From assembly GCF_900156535.1 (NCBI RefSeq), contig NZ_FTNV01000001.1, forward strand, positions 1,798,001 through 1,862,000: 64,000 nt of DNA, given 5' to 3'. The position numbers and the translations under genes were made by a program. The stretch is from Roseovarius nanhaiticus (GTDB lineage: Bacteria; Pseudomonadota; Alphaproteobacteria; Rhodobacterales; Rhodobacteraceae). Numbering within the stretch: position 1 is the first letter of the stretch; every line of letters starts with the position of its first letter. Below the pieces are notes generated by a model. The model was not told the origin of the DNA. It did not search any database and saw only the letters and a list, made by a program, of their open reading frames with translations. Below are positions 10,144-20,758 of this stretch, piece by piece.

Positions 10144-11162
10144 GACGTCTCCGATGTAATTTTGGCAAGCTTTGCGAGGCAGTTACGTGCCGCGCCGCTG
10201 TCGATGCTATGGGCAGCCTGCGCAGCGCCCTCGGTCAGCGACTCTGCGTGGCCTGCGACCAAAAGTGCCGCCGCGGAATTCAGGAGCACGGCGTCGCGAT
10301 AGGCGCCCTGCGACCCGTCCAATAGCGCACGGAAGGCGGCACCATTTTCCTGTGGCGTACCGCCTAGGATATCCTCAAACGGGTGCAGCGGCAGGCCCGC
10401 CTCCTCGGGATGCACCTCGAATTCGGCGATGCTTCCGTCTTCGTTCAGGGCCGCGACCCAGCTGTGCCCGCTAATGGCCAACTCGTCCGTGCCATCGCTG
10501 CCATGCACCAGCCACGCGCGGGTGGATCCCAGTCGGCCCAGTGTTTCGGCCATGGGACGGATCAGGTCGCGGCGATAGGCGCCGGTCAATTGGCGTTTTA
10601 CGCCCGCAGGGTTGGTGAGCGGCCCGAGAATGTTGAAGATGGTGCGCGTGCCCAACTCGGCCCGGACGGGTCCGACATGCGCCATGGCCGGGTGGTGCAT
10701 AGGCGCCATCATGAAGGCGATTCCCGCCTCTTTCAGCGCTTTTTCAACGACTTCCGGGCCGATCATCACGTTGACGCCCATCTGCCCCAGCGCATCCGCC
10801 GCGCCCGATTTCGAGCTGAGATTGCGGTTGCCATGCTTCGCCACCGGCACACCAGCGCCCGCCACGACAAAGGCCGTCGCGGTCGAGATATTGAGCGTGC
10901 CCTTGCCGTCGCCGCCGGTGCCGACGATGTCCATCGCGCCTTCGGGCGCGTGCACCTTGTTGCATTTGGCGCGCATCACGGCGGCGGCCGCGGCGTATTC
11001 ATCCACCGTCTCGCCGCGCGTGCGCAGCGCCATCAGAAAGCCGCCGATCTGGCTGGGCGTTGCCTCGCCATCGAAGAGGATGCCAAAGGCCTGCTCGGCC
11101 TGCGCGCGGCTGAGCGGGCCATTCGCGGCGGCGTCAATGAGGGGTTTGAGCGCGTCGCTCAT
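10140..11162 (-). CDS. trpD: Anthranilate phosphoribosyltransferase
   Basis: A 340-residue enzyme that joins anthranilate to PRPP. The PRPP-binding glycine loop [14 protein letters not shown] and the downstream [15 protein letters not shown] segment are clear. It overlaps trpC downstream and trpG upstream by 4 nt each, so trpGDC is a tightly coupled operon. Confidence 0.96.
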   Translation of the reverse strand: MSDALKPLIDAAANGPLSRAQAEQAFGILFDGEATPSQIGGFLMALRTRGETVDEYAAAAAVMRAKCNKVHAPEGAMDIVGTGGDGKGTLNISTATAFVVAGAGVPVAKHGNRNLSSKSGAADALGQMGVNVMIGPEVVEKALKEAGIAFMMAPMHHPAMAHVGPVRAELGTRTIFNILGPLTNPAGVKRQLTGAYRRDLIRPMAETLGRLGSTRAWLVHGSDGTDELAISGHSWVAALNEDGSIAEFEVHPEEAGLPLHPFEDILGGTPQENGAAFRALLDGSQGAYRDAVLLNSAAALLVAGHAESLTEGAAQAAHSIDSGAARNCLAKLAKITSETS

Positions 11163-11752
11163 GCGGGCACCTGTTGCAACTCGGGAAGCGTGTCGAGGAA
11201 ATTCTTGAGCAGGGCATGGCCGTGCTGCGATGCGATGGATTCAGGATGGAACTGCACGCCCTCGATGGGCAGCTCGCGGTGGCGCAGGCCCATGATGGTG
11301 CCGTCCTCCAGATGTGCTGTCACCTCCAGGCACTCGGGCAGGCTCGCGCGTTCGACCACGAGGGAGTGATAGCGCGTCGCCTCGAAGGGCGAGGGCAGGC
11401 CGGCAAAGACGCCCTGGCCTTCGTGATGCATCAGCCCCATTTTGCCATGGACGATTTCGGAGTGTCGAATGACGCGCCCGCCAAAGGCCTGCCCGATGGT
11501 CTGATGACCGAGACAAACACCCAAGAGGGGAATTCCCTCGCGCGCGGCGGCCAGCGTCAGGGGCAGGCAAATGCCCGCCTGATCCGGATCGCACGGGCCG
11601 GGCGACAGCAAGATCCCCGAGGGCTTCATCGCCAATGCGGCCTCGACGTTCAGCGCGTCGTTGCGGCGCACGACCACTTCCGCGCCCAGCTCGCCGACGT
11701 AATGGACCAGATTATAGGTAAAGCTGTCGTAATTATCGATGAGCAGCAGCAT
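11159..11752 (-). CDS. trpG: Anthranilate synthase component II (glutamine amidotransferase)
   Basis: A 197-residue class I glutamine amidotransferase that supplies ammonia to TrpE. The catalytic triad is visible as C80 (LLGVCLGHQ), H169 and E171 (VQFHPES). The start at [11 protein letters not shown] (11752) was chosen because the open frame upstream, to 11980, has no family similarity. TrpE is encoded separately, about 2.3 kb away on the same strand. The same subunit can in some bacteria also serve p-aminobenzoate synthesis. Confidence 0.95.
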   Translation of the reverse strand: MLLLIDNYDSFTYNLVHYVGELGAEVVVRRNDALNVEAALAMKPSGILLSPGPCDPDQAGICLPLTLAAAREGIPLLGVCLGHQTIGQAFGGRVIRHSEIVHGKMGLMHHEGQGVFAGLPSPFEATRYHSLVVERASLPECLEVTAHLEDGTIMGLRHRELPIEGVQFHPESIASQHGHALLKNFLDTLPELQQVPA

Positions 11753-11931
11753 CTTGGCAGATCCGTGTTTGAATTGCCCCGCTGTGCCCGCGCCCCATGA
11801 TTTGGGGTGGAGGCCGGGGGGCCGGTCGCGGTATACTTGTTCAGGCTTGGTCCCGAGGGTCAAGGGGCCGAAAGCCCGAAACGCTGCGGCAGACAGTGAC
11901 ATTCGGGCGCGATTGCAGGAGGGCCAAAGGC

Positions 11932-13413
11932 ATGGCGAGCGGATTTTTGTCTGGGTTGGTGGCGGGTGCGGCCGTCTCAACCGTGGCGCTTGGCGCGGCT
12001 TCGGTGCTGACAGGCGGCGCCGAAGGGCGGCTGCCGGAAACGGCGGCGGTCGAGGTGCCCGCAGGCTCGGAGTTCAACCAGTCGCTGGTCGATGGCCCGG
12101 CGCAGATGCCGCAGGCCGATGGCGCGCCCGCGCTATCGGGCGAGGCGCCGCAGGTGGATGCCGCCGCGCCCGATGATCTGAGCGCCATCGGTGCGGGCGG
12201 CACGCAGCCCTCCCAGCGCCCCCAGCCGGGCAGCATCGACGCCGATTTGAGCGCGCCGCAGGTGCCCACGGGCGGCAGTGGTATCACGCCCAGCCAGCCG
12301 GATGGCGCCAGCATCGCTGCACCGGACATGCAGGCGGATCCCGCTCTCGATCGCGCACAGGAGGCGCAGGGCGCTGAGAGCGCAGGGATCTCGACAGATC
12401 CCGCGCAGCCCAGTGTGCCGGAGGTCGAAACCGGAGCGGGCCTGGTGAGCGATATGGACCAGGGTTCTGCTGCGGAAATGGCTGAGCCAGGCTCGGACAT
12501 GCTTGAACCGGACATGCCCGCGCCGGAACTGCGTGACCCGGACACCACTGATCCCGAACCCGCCGCGCCCGAAATCGCCTCGGCCCTGCCGCAGCCCGAG
12601 ATGGACGCAGAAGACACCCGATCCAGCACCATTGGCGATATCGCCACCAATATCGAAACCGGCCGCCTGCCGTCTGTCGGCGCCGAGCCCGAGGGGACAA
12701 GCGGGGATGCGCCCGTTGATGAGCCCGTCGATACGCGCGCCATCATTCGCAACGCCGCACCTTTCGACAATTCCGAGGGCAAGCCGCTGATGTCGATCGT
12801 GCTGATCGACGATGGCAGCAGCCCCATTGGCCTTGAGGCGCTGGACGCTTTTCCCTATCCGCTGAGCTTTGCGGTCGAGGCCACCGCGCCGGGCGCGTCC
12901 GAAAGGATGGAGCGTTATCGCAATGCGGGCTTCGAGGTGCTTGCCATCGCCGATCTGCCCGAGGGCGCCGATGCGCGCGACACCGAGACCGTCATGCAGA
13001 CCGTCCTTGCTGCCGTGCCGGATGCGGTGGGCATCCTCGAAGGCACCGGAACGGGCCTGCAGATCAGCCGCGACGCAAGCGAGCAACTGGCTCCGATCCT
13101 GCTCGAGTCGGGCCATGGCCTCGTGCTTTTTGCCAAGGGGCTGGGCACCGCGCCCAAGCTGATTGCGCGCGAGGGGGTTCCGGTGGGAACGGTCTTTCGC
13201 GATTTCGACAGCAACGACCAAAGCCCGACGGTCATCCGCCGCTTCCTGGACCAGGCCGCCTTCAAGGCGGGCCGTGAGGAGGAGGGCGGCGTGATCATGC
13301 TGGGCCGCCTGCGCGCCGACACGATCAGCGCGCTCTTGCTATGGGGTCTGCAGGACCGCGCCAGCAGCGTGGCACTAGCGCCCGTCTCGGCGGTGCTTTT
13401 GGACGGCAGCTAG
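11932..13413 (+). CDS. Divergent polysaccharide deacetylase family protein (YibQ-like)
   Basis: A 493-residue protein with an N-terminal membrane anchor or uncleaved signal (about residues 1-28), a long acidic, Pro/Ala-rich low-complexity linker (about 30-270) and a C-terminal YibQ/DUF610-like NodB-fold domain beginning at [11 protein letters not shown]. The family is predicted periplasmic and linked to cell envelope polysaccharide; activity is unproven. ATG 11932 has GGAGG at good spacing; an earlier frame start at 11797 was rejected. It sits alone on the plus strand between trpG and rluE and overlaps rluE convergently by 4 nt. Confidence 0.8.
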   Translation: MASGFLSGLVAGAAVSTVALGAASVLTGGAEGRLPETAAVEVPAGSEFNQSLVDGPAQMPQADGAPALSGEAPQVDAAAPDDLSAIGAGGTQPSQRPQPGSIDADLSAPQVPTGGSGITPSQPDGASIAAPDMQADPALDRAQEAQGAESAGISTDPAQPSVPEVETGAGLVSDMDQGSAAEMAEPGSDMLEPDMPAPELRDPDTTDPEPAAPEIASALPQPEMDAEDTRSSTIGDIATNIETGRLPSVGAEPEGTSGDAPVDEPVDTRAIIRNAAPFDNSEGKPLMSIVLIDDGSSPIGLEALDAFPYPLSFAVEATAPGASERMERYRNAGFEVLAIADLPEGADARDTETVMQTVLAAVPDAVGILEGTGTGLQISRDASEQLAPILLESGHGLVLFAKGLGTAPKLIAREGVPVGTVFRDFDSNDQSPTVIRRFLDQAAFKAGREEEGGVIMLGRLRADTISALLLWGLQDRASSVALAPVSAVLLDGS

Positions 13414-13946
13414 GCCTCGCGCCATGTGCCGGGCGCGATCCCGTCCAGTGACCACTCCCCGATGCGCCAACGCACGAGGCGCAAGGTGGGATGCCCAACA
13501 TGCGCCGTCATGCGGCGCACCTGCCGGTTGCGGCCTTCGGTGATCGTCAGCTCGATCCAGCTGTCTGGCACGGATTTGCGAAAGCGTACGGGCGGCACGC
13601 GCGGCCACAGCTCTGGCGGCGCGATCCGGCGCACTGTGGCGGGCCGCGTCGGCCCGTCCTTGAGCGTAACGCCTTGGGTAAGCGCGATCAGCGCCGCATT
13701 GTCCGGCACGCCCTCGACCTGCGCGAGATACGTCTTGGGTTTCTTGAACTTCGGATCCGCAATCCGCGCTTGTAGCTTGCCATCATCAGTCAGGAGCAAA
13801 AGACCCTCGCTGTCCCGGTCAAGCCGCCCGGCAGGATAGACGCCCGGCACGTCCACATAGGCGGCCAGCGTCGGATGGCCGCTGCCTTCATCGGTAAATT
13901 GCGACAGGACGCCATGAGGTTTGTTGAAGAGGATCAGGCGGGGCAT
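13410..13946 (-). CDS. Pseudouridine synthase, RluE/RsuA family
   Basis: A 178-residue pseudouridine synthase of the RsuA/RluE branch without the S4 domain, as in RluE, which modifies U2457 of 23S rRNA. The catalytic motif [14 protein letters not shown] puts the nucleophilic aspartate at D43; [10 protein letters not shown] is the second family motif. The start at [12 protein letters not shown] was chosen over a longer open frame (to 14126) that runs into trpE. Most likely RluE by length and lack of S4, but the target base is inferred. Confidence 0.88.
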   Translation of the reverse strand: MPRLILFNKPHGVLSQFTDEGSGHPTLAAYVDVPGVYPAGRLDRDSEGLLLLTDDGKLQARIADPKFKKPKTYLAQVEGVPDNAALIALTQGVTLKDGPTRPATVRRIAPPELWPRVPPVRFRKSVPDSWIELTITEGRNRQVRRMTAHVGHPTLRLVRWRIGEWSLDGIAPGTWREA

Positions 13947-13957
13947 CAGTGCCTCGT

Positions 13958-13979
13958 GCAAATTTCGCACGAAATTTGC
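13958..13979. repeat. Perfect inverted repeat upstream of the pseudouridine synthase gene
   Basis: Ten-base arms GCAAATTTCG / CGAAATTTGC separated by 2 nt, lying 11 bp upstream of the 13946 start. A related GCGAAATTCGC sequence follows at about 13992-14003. There is no T-run, so it is more likely an operator or RNA hairpin than a terminator. Confidence 0.5.
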
Positions 13980-14010
13980 CTGCCGAACTTCATGCGAAAT
14001 TCGCTTTGCA

Positions 14011-15519
14011 TCAGCTGTTGCCGCTGCCGCCGAAGCGGGCCGCATCCGCCGCCGCGCGGCGGATGGCATTGGATTTATGGACCGTCTCCATATATTCCGC
14101 CTCGGGGTCGCTGTCATAGACGACACCGCCCCCGGCCTGAATATAGAGCTGCGCGTCCTTGACCACCGCTGTGCGCAGCGCGATGCAGATATCCATATCG
14201 CCCCCGGCGCTGAAATAGCCCACGCCGCCGCCGTAGACGCCGCGCTTTTCCGGCTCCAGCTCGTCGATGATCTCCATCGCGCGCACCTTGGGCGCGCCCG
14301 AGACCGTCCCGGCGGGTAGGCCGGCCAAGAGCGCGCTCAGCGCGTCCTGATCCTCGGCCAACTCGCCCACGACGTTCGAGACGATATGCATGACGTGGCT
14401 GTACCGCTCGATGATGAATTCCTCGGTCGGGCGCACGGTGCCCACCTTGCAGACGCGGCCCGTGTCGTTTCGCCCCAGATCCAGGAGCATCAGATGCTCG
14501 GCCAGCTCCTTGGTGTCGGCCATCAGATCCGCCTCGTTCGCGCGGTCTTCCTCGGGCGTGGCGCCGCGGGGGCGGGTGCCTGCAATGGGGCGGATCGTGA
14601 CCTCATTGCCAAAGACGCGCACGAGGATCTCGGGGCTGGCGCCGATCACCTGGAAGCCGCCGAAATTGAAGTAGAACATGAAGGGCGAGGGGTTCGTTCG
14701 CCGCAAGCTGCGATACAGCGCGAAGGGCGGCTGTGCAAAGGGTTGCGTCCAGCGCTGGCTGGGCACGACCTGAAAGATATCGCCCGCCTTGATATATTCC
14801 TTGGCCTGTTCCACCGCGGCCTTGTAGCCCTCGCGCGTGAAGTTCGATACCGCCTCGCCATCCTCGGCGGCCTCTCCCAGCCCTCGGCTTTGGGGCAGGG
14901 CGCGGTCCAGATCGCGCACGGCATCCATCACCCGCTCGGCGGCGCGCGCATGGGCGGCGCGGGCGCTGGTGCCCGGCTCGTGCCATGCAGGGGCGACGAC
15001 AATCACCTCGCCCTTCACCCCGTCCAGCACGGCGATGACCGAGGGGCGCAGCATCAGCGCATCGGGCAGGCCCAGCGGATCGGGATTCACATTCGGCAAA
15101 TGCTCGACCAGGCGGATCATGTCGTAGCCCAGATACCCGAAGAGGCCCGCACTGGCGGCGGGCAGATCGCCCGGCAGGTCAATCTTGCTCTCGGCGATCA
15201 GCGCGCGCAGATTCTTCAGCGGATTGCCGTCCTGCGTTTCCCACGCCTCGGGATCGAAGCGGGCGGCGCGGTTGATTCGGCTGGCCTTGCCGTGGCACTG
15301 CCAGACGAGGTCCGGCTTCATTCCGATGATCGAATAGCGTCCGCGCACCTCGCCGCCGGTGACCGATTCCAGCATGAACGCATCGGAGGCGCCGCCCGCA
15401 AGCTTCATCATCAGCGATACGGGCGTATCGAGATCGGCTGCAAGGCGGGTATAGACCAGCTGGCTTTTGCCCGCGTCATAGCCTGCGGCGAAATCCTCAA
15501 ATGCTGGGGTCAGCTCCAT
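14011..15519 (-). CDS. trpE: Anthranilate synthase component I
   Basis: A 502-residue chorismate-binding enzyme that makes anthranilate using ammonia from TrpG. The C-terminal signature includes ISPEI-type [25 protein letters not shown] and [25 protein letters not shown] (15519) is the sensible start; the frame open to 15894 upstream lies inside ppiD. It is 13 bp downstream of ppiD and 64 bp upstream of rluE, all on the minus strand. No trp leader peptide was seen in front of it. Confidence 0.96.
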   Translation of the reverse strand: MELTPAFEDFAAGYDAGKSQLVYTRLAADLDTPVSLMMKLAGGASDAFMLESVTGGEVRGRYSIIGMKPDLVWQCHGKASRINRAARFDPEAWETQDGNPLKNLRALIAESKIDLPGDLPAASAGLFGYLGYDMIRLVEHLPNVNPDPLGLPDALMLRPSVIAVLDGVKGEVIVVAPAWHEPGTSARAAHARAAERVMDAVRDLDRALPQSRGLGEAAEDGEAVSNFTREGYKAAVEQAKEYIKAGDIFQVVPSQRWTQPFAQPPFALYRSLRRTNPSPFMFYFNFGGFQVIGASPEILVRVFGNEVTIRPIAGTRPRGATPEEDRANEADLMADTKELAEHLMLLDLGRNDTGRVCKVGTVRPTEEFIIERYSHVMHIVSNVVGELAEDQDALSALLAGLPAGTVSGAPKVRAMEIIDELEPEKRGVYGGGVGYFSAGGDMDICIALRTAVVKDAQLYIQAGGGVVYDSDPEAEYMETVHKSNAIRRAAADAARFGGSGNS

Positions 15520-15532
15520 TGTCCTGCCGTCC

Positions 15533-17374
15533 TTACTGGAAATTGGCGTGAACGGCGGCGATCGCCTGCTGGTCCAGCGTGATGCCTGCGCGGGTGCGGA
15601 TATCCTCGGCCAGCGCCTGGTAGAGATCCTGCGCGATGTCGCCCGCCGCCGAATCCTGCAAGGTCGTACGCAAGCGGTCCATCTCGCCGCCCGCCGTCTG
15701 GGGAACCGTAGTGCCGTCGAGGCGGACGATGTAGAGACGGCCATCACCAGCCACCGTCTCGACCTCGCCTTCTTCCATGCCGAAGATGGTGGGGATCGTA
15801 CCCGGAGGCGTGCCCGCCTGAAAGCCTTGGCGCGTGATGCCCTCGGCGGTGCGCGGGCTGAGGCCCACATCCTCGAAGCTGGCACCGTTCTCAAGTTCGG
15901 TCACGATGCTCTCGGCTTGGTCGCGCAGCGCCTCGATCAGCGCATCGCGGGCCCATGCGGCGGCCACCTGCTGTTCCACCTCTTCCAGGGGCTGCACCGT
16001 CGGCTCGACCACCTCGTCGAGGCGCATGGCAAAGATACCGCCATCGCCGAGGGGCATGACTTCGGGAAAATCATCCTCTTGCAGTTCGGCGGCGGCCTCG
16101 CGGAAGGCGGCGTAGCCTGCGATGCCCTCGCTCATGCCCGGGCGCCAGTCGATGGTGCCGACCTCCATCTGGGTTTCGGCCCCGAGGTTTTCGATGGTGG
16201 CGCCGCCTGCCAGACGGTCGCTGATATCCTCGACCGAGGCGTCGATAACGCGCGCTGCGCGGTCGTTGGCCAGCGCATCGCGCAGCTCACTCTCGGCCTC
16301 CTCGAAGGAAGTGATCTGTTCTTGCAATACGGCGTTGATGCGGAAAAGGGCCGGGCCTAGATTTGTCTGAACCGGACCCACGACATCGCCCGATGCGGCG
16401 CTGAACACGGGCGCGCCCGCGGCGCCCAGCTCGGCCTCGTCCACATCGCCCATATCCACATCCTGCAAGGTCAGTCCGCGCGCCTCGACCAGCGCGTCGA
16501 AGGTGGTCTCGCCGGCGTCCAGCTGCGCACGCGCCTCATCGGCGGCCTCGGCGCTGGAATAGACCAGACGCTCGACCAGGCGCCGCTCGGGTTGATTGAA
16601 CTCAGCCTCGCGCGCCTCATACGCCTCGCGCAGCGCGGCCTCGTCCACCTCGACCTCGTCGATGATCATCTCGGGCGTCAGCCAGGCATAGGTGATGCGC
16701 TGCGTCTCGGGCGTGGTGAACTGAGGGATGTTGGCCTGATAGTAGGTCTCGAGATCCTCGTCAGTAGGCACCGGCAGGCCGGTCTTGAGATCGCTGCGCC
16801 CGATCGAGGCGAAGGTCACGGCGCGCTCCTCGGCGATATAGTCCAGTAGCGTATCGGTATAGGCGTCCGGAGTGTTGATTCCCGCGATCACGGCGCCTTG
16901 CACCAACGTGCTGGCGGTCTCGGCGCGCACGTCTTCCTCGAACTCGGTCTCGCTCAGACCAGCGCGCTCCAAGGCAAATCGGTATCCCTCGCGGTCGAAC
17001 TGGCCGTTCACACCCTGGAATCCGGGAATGTCCATGATCTGGCGCCCCAGCGCGGCATCGCCGATGGAGATGCCCATGCGCGCCGACTCATCCTCGAGTG
17101 CGGCCTGGCTTACAAGGCGCGACAAGACCTGTTGCGGCAGGCCCTGCGCCTGCGCCTCGGAAAAGGGCAGGGGCCGGCCTGTCTCGGCGACGACCGCGTT
17201 GACCTCCTGCCGCAGGGCGCGGGCATAGTCATTGATCCCGATCTCGGTATCGCCGACCGTGCCAATGCGGGTAATGTTGCCGCCCAGATTGGTCACGCCA
17301 AAGCCGCCAAGGCCAAGGATCAGAAGGCCCATCAGGACCCACATCGCGGATTTGGAAATGCTGCTGGATCGCAT
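15533..17374 (-). CDS. Peptidyl-prolyl cis-trans isomerase, PpiD/SurA type
   Basis: A 613-residue periplasmic folding factor anchored by one N-terminal transmembrane helix (about residues 10-30), followed by a SurA_N_3-like chaperone region and a parvulin (PPIC/rotamase) domain around 240-370, then a long C-terminal region. This is the PpiD arrangement. The parvulin domain is diverged and may be inactive, as is common in PpiD. It lies between an aminotransferase gene and trpE on the same strand. Confidence 0.87.
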   Translation of the reverse strand: MRSSSISKSAMWVLMGLLILGLGGFGVTNLGGNITRIGTVGDTEIGINDYARALRQEVNAVVAETGRPLPFSEAQAQGLPQQVLSRLVSQAALEDESARMGISIGDAALGRQIMDIPGFQGVNGQFDREGYRFALERAGLSETEFEEDVRAETASTLVQGAVIAGINTPDAYTDTLLDYIAEERAVTFASIGRSDLKTGLPVPTDEDLETYYQANIPQFTTPETQRITYAWLTPEMIIDEVEVDEAALREAYEAREAEFNQPERRLVERLVYSSAEAADEARAQLDAGETTFDALVEARGLTLQDVDMGDVDEAELGAAGAPVFSAASGDVVGPVQTNLGPALFRINAVLQEQITSFEEAESELRDALANDRAARVIDASVEDISDRLAGGATIENLGAETQMEVGTIDWRPGMSEGIAGYAAFREAAAELQEDDFPEVMPLGDGGIFAMRLDEVVEPTVQPLEEVEQQVAAAWARDALIEALRDQAESIVTELENGASFEDVGLSPRTAEGITRQGFQAGTPPGTIPTIFGMEEGEVETVAGDGRLYIVRLDGTTVPQTAGGEMDRLRTTLQDSAAGDIAQDLYQALAEDIRTRAGITLDQQAIAAVHANFQ

Positions 17375-17425
17375 GTTTTGGGCGCCTTTGTCGGGAATGG
17401 AGTGCGGTTTCGCGTTGCGGTTTGT

Positions 17426-18640
17426 CTATGCGTTCGGTGCTTTAGGGGCAAGGGGCCAGCCGCCATCCTCATATACGCCAAGCCCGGCAAGCCGGTCGAA
17501 GAGCGTGTCGATCCCGGCGCGGTCCACATTGGCAAAGGCGATACGGAAATGGCGCGCGCCAGAGGGATCGCCATTGGGCGTGAACATCGTGCCGGGCAGG
17601 GTCAGCACACCCGCATCGCGCACAAGGCGCGGGGCCAGAGCGTCCGAGCCTTCCGCGAATGGATGCGCGAGATAGGCGAAATAGGCGCCGACGCCTTTGA
17701 GTTCCCAGCCTTGGGCGGCGAGTTTCGGCATTCCATCCGCGATGGCGGCGCGGCGGTCCAGAATCTCGGCCCGCTCGCCTGCCAGCCATTGCGCGAGGTT
17801 CTGCATTCCCCAGAGCGCGCCGATCTGGCCCAGCTGATTGGGGCAGATCGCCACGCAATCGAGGAATTTCTCGGCCTCCATCAGCCGCGCGGGCGACGTG
17901 ACCATCGCGCCGACGCGGTGGCCGGTCAGCCGGTACGCCTTGGAGAAGGAGTAGAGCTGGATCAGCGTCCGGTCCCAATCGGGATCGGTGAAGAGGTCAT
18001 GCGGCGCGCCGGTTCTGGCGTCGAAATCGCGATAGGTTTCGTCGACCATCAAGGCGATGCCGCGCGACTTTGCCAGCTCGTAGAAGGCGCGGACCAGATC
18101 CGCCGGGTATTCCACCCCGCCCGGATTGTTCGGCGTGACCAGCACGATGGCGCGGGTGCGCGGTGTGATAAGCGCGGCGGCCTCCTCGGGATCGGGCAGA
18201 AGGCCCGCGCGCGCGGGCAGCGGCAGGGTACGCACGCCGTTCATGTCGCACCACATTTTATGGTTGAAATACCATGGGGTTGGAAGAATGACTTCATCCC
18301 CTTCGTCGCAAAGCGTCGCCAGCGCCGCGCAGAAGGCCTGATTGCAGCCCGAGGTGATGGCGACATTGCCCGCAGAGATGGCCCCGCCATAGGCCGCACT
18401 CCACTGCGCCGCCACTTCGGCGCGCAGGTCGTCGCGGCCCAGCACCGCGCCATAAAGATGCGCGTCCGCCTCATTCATCGACGCTTCGGCCATCGCGCGC
18501 CGCAGCCCCTCGGGCGGCACTTCGACCGGGGCGGCCTGGCTGACATTGATCAGCGGGCGGTCGGGTGTGAACTCCACCCCTGCCAACCAACGGCGGGCTT
18601 CCATGACGGGCGGGGCGAAACTATGCGCGGTGCGGCTCAT
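17426..18640 (-). CDS. Pyridoxal phosphate-dependent class I/II aminotransferase
   Basis: A 404-residue fold-type I aminotransferase. The Schiff-base lysine is K234 in SFSKAYRLTGHR; NNPGG near 171 and VDETYRDF near 200 supply PLP and substrate contacts; a C-terminal Arg is in HFRIAF. It resembles the aspartate aminotransferase-like group; the substrate cannot be read from sequence. It is 14 bp downstream of gpt and 51 bp upstream of ppiD. Confidence 0.9.
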   Translation of the reverse strand: MSRTAHSFAPPVMEARRWLAGVEFTPDRPLINVSQAAPVEVPPEGLRRAMAEASMNEADAHLYGAVLGRDDLRAEVAAQWSAAYGGAISAGNVAITSGCNQAFCAALATLCDEGDEVILPTPWYFNHKMWCDMNGVRTLPLPARAGLLPDPEEAAALITPRTRAIVLVTPNNPGGVEYPADLVRAFYELAKSRGIALMVDETYRDFDARTGAPHDLFTDPDWDRTLIQLYSFSKAYRLTGHRVGAMVTSPARLMEAEKFLDCVAICPNQLGQIGALWGMQNLAQWLAGERAEILDRRAAIADGMPKLAAQGWELKGVGAYFAYLAHPFAEGSDALAPRLVRDAGVLTLPGTMFTPNGDPSGARHFRIAFANVDRAGIDTLFDRLAGLGVYEDGGWPLAPKAPNA

Positions 18641-18654
18641 GTCGATGTATTTCC

Positions 18655-19155
18655 TTATTTGCCGCGATAGGGCTGGACGTATTGCAGGGCGAGATCCCAG
18701 GGGAAGAAGATCCAGGTATCCTGGCTCACCTCGGTGACGAAGGTCTGGACGCGCTCCTTGGCCATGGGCTTGGCATAGACCGTGGCGATATGCGCTTTCG
18801 GCATGTGCGCGCGTACCACATCGAGGGTGCGCCCGGTATCGACCAGATCGTCAATCACGAGAATGCCGGTGCCGTCCCCGATGATGTCCATATCGGGCGA
18901 TTTCAGGATCTGCGCCGCGCCTTGGGTCTGGTGATCATAGCTTTTGACGCTGATCGTATCGACGGTGCGGATATCAAGCTCGCGCGCGACGATCATCGCA
19001 GGCGCCATGCCGCCGCGCGTGATGGCAACGACCGCCCGCCATGCCCCGTCATCCGGCCCCTTGCCGTCAAGGCGCCACGCCAGCGCGCGCGCGTCGCGGT
19101 GCAGCTGGTCCCAGCTGACATGAAAGCCTTTTTCGTGGGGCAGGGGTTCGTACAT
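18655..19155 (-). CDS. gpt: Xanthine phosphoribosyltransferase
   Basis: A 166-residue purine salvage enzyme that makes XMP/GMP from xanthine or guanine and PRPP. The PRPP-binding motif [13 protein letters not shown] is at about residues 98-110, and the C-terminal WIFFPWD is typical for E. coli-type Gpt. Short 14-bp gaps on both sides place it in the same run as lysE and the aminotransferase. Confidence 0.92.
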   Translation of the reverse strand: MYEPLPHEKGFHVSWDQLHRDARALAWRLDGKGPDDGAWRAVVAITRGGMAPAMIVARELDIRTVDTISVKSYDHQTQGAAQILKSPDMDIIGDGTGILVIDDLVDTGRTLDVVRAHMPKAHIATVYAKPMAKERVQTFVTEVSQDTWIFFPWDLALQYVQPYRGK

Positions 19156-19169
19156 GGAATGCCTTTCGG

Positions 19170-19769
19170 TCAGATCGCGATGCGGGCGGCCATGGCGCCC
19201 AGCAACAGCGCGGCGCAGCGATCAAATTTCGATTTCAGCCGGATATAGCCGGCGCGCATCGGCGCCGTGGTCAGGATCATCGCGGCCATGGCATACCACG
19301 CCAACTCCAGCGCCAGATGATTGGCGAGGACCATCGCCGACGTGGTCCAGTCAAGATCCGCGGGCAGGATCGTGGAGAAGATGGAGCCGATGAAAAACAC
19401 GAGCTTGGGATTTGCCAGATTGGTGATGAGGCCCAGCCGGAATCCCTGCGCGATGCCGGGCAGGGCGGTGTCCACGGGCTTGTCCGCGCCGCGCCAAAGT
19501 CCGATGGCAAGCCAGATCAGATAGGCCGCGCCCAGCAGCTTGAGCGCGGTATACGCGGCGGGAATTGCGGCAAAAATCGCGCTGAGGCCCAGCAACGCAA
19601 CGAGGGACCACAGCACGGCCGAAAGCGACAATCCCAGCCCGGTCATCAATCCTGCGCGCCGCCCGCCGACAAAGGACGAGCGTATCATCGCGATGAAAGC
19701 GGGGCCGGGGCTGGCAAGCGCGCCGAGTATGGCCGCGTTGAACAGAAGGAGCGTCGCCGCGTCCATCAT
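19170..19769 (-). CDS. LysE family amino-acid exporter
   Basis: A 199-residue inner-membrane protein with about six hydrophobic segments and the LysE/RhtB N-terminal pattern, here [17 protein letters not shown], matching the conserved PGP motif. Proteins of this family export amino acids such as lysine, homoserine or threonine; the substrate is not predictable. It starts 6 bp after the fabI stop. A second ATG at 19766 is equally possible as the start. Confidence 0.87.
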   Translation of the reverse strand: MMDAATLLLFNAAILGALASPGPAFIAMIRSSFVGGRRAGLMTGLGLSLSAVLWSLVALLGLSAIFAAIPAAYTALKLLGAAYLIWLAIGLWRGADKPVDTALPGIAQGFRLGLITNLANPKLVFFIGSIFSTILPADLDWTTSAMVLANHLALELAWYAMAAMILTTAPMRAGYIRLKSKFDRCAALLLGAMAARIAI

Positions 19770-19775
19770 CGCCCT

Positions 19776-20582
19776 CTAGGTATTGTCGATATCGGGCGCG
19801 TCGACGGCCTTCATGCCGACCACGTGATAGCCCGCGTCGACATGCAGGTTCTCCCCGGTGGTGCCGCTGCCCAGATCGCTCAGCAGATAGAGCGCGGCCT
19901 TGCCCACATCGTCGATGGTCACGTTGCGGCGCAGGGGCGAGTTCAGCTCGTTCCATTTCAGGATATAGCGGAAATCACCGATGCCCGACGCCGCCAGTGT
20001 CTTGATGGGTCCGGCGGAAATGGCGTTGACGCGAATGCCGTCGCGGCCCAGATCCTCGGCCAGATACTTGACGGACGCCTCGAGTGCCGCCTTGGCGATG
20101 CCCATCACATTGTAATGCGGCATGACCTGCTCGGCGCCGTAATAGGTGAGGGTCAGCATCGAGCCGCCTTCGCCCATCAGCTTTTCCGCGCGCTTGGCCA
20201 CGGCGGTAAAGCTGTAGCAGCTGACATCCATCGTATCGAGAAAGTTCTGGCGGCTGGTGTCGATATAGCGCCCGCGCAGCTCGTTTTTGTCGGAAAAGCC
20301 GATGGCGTGAACCAGGAAGTCGATCTTGCCCCAGACACGCTCGATTTCGGCGAAGGCCGCGTCGATCGAGGCGGGATCGCTGACGTTGCAATCGATCATA
20401 ACGTCCGAGCCGAGGGATTTTGCCAGCGGCTCGACCCGCTTCTTGAATGCGTCGCCCATATAGGTAAAGGCCAGCTCGGCCCCCGCGTCGGCGCAGGCCT
20501 GGGCGATGCCCCAGGCGATGGATTTGTCATTGGCGAGGCCCATGATAACGCCGCGCTTGCCCGCCATAAGGTTGTTTGACAT
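19776..20582 (-). CDS. fabI: Enoyl-[acyl-carrier-protein] reductase (NADH) FabI
   Basis: A 268-residue short-chain dehydrogenase-fold enzyme for the last reduction of each fatty acid elongation cycle. The FabI-type cofactor site MGLANDKSIAWGIA and the Y157-x6-K164 catalytic pair (in YNVMGIAK) are clear, with the second tyrosine in LTYYGAEQ. It is the first gene of the minus-strand run fabI-lysE-gpt-aminotransferase-ppiD-trpE-rluE, and is divergent from pdxH. It is the classic target of triclosan. Confidence 0.96.
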   Translation of the reverse strand: MSNNLMAGKRGVIMGLANDKSIAWGIAQACADAGAELAFTYMGDAFKKRVEPLAKSLGSDVMIDCNVSDPASIDAAFAEIERVWGKIDFLVHAIGFSDKNELRGRYIDTSRQNFLDTMDVSCYSFTAVAKRAEKLMGEGGSMLTLTYYGAEQVMPHYNVMGIAKAALEASVKYLAEDLGRDGIRVNAISAGPIKTLAASGIGDFRYILKWNELNSPLRRNVTIDDVGKAALYLLSDLGSGTTGENLHVDAGYHVVGMKAVDAPDIDNT

Positions 20583-20758
20583 ATCCCGTTCCCGACCCGA
20601 TTAGCTACCTTTTCTGACCTTTAGGCGATTGGCCGGGGTGCATCAAGGGTTGCCGTGCCGGGCGGCCGCCGCGCGGTGCTGGAAATGGTGCGGGCTTTGC
20701 GCCATATCTCGATCATGTGCAGCAAAGGGCGCGGGCAGTATGCAAGGGAGCGGACAAG

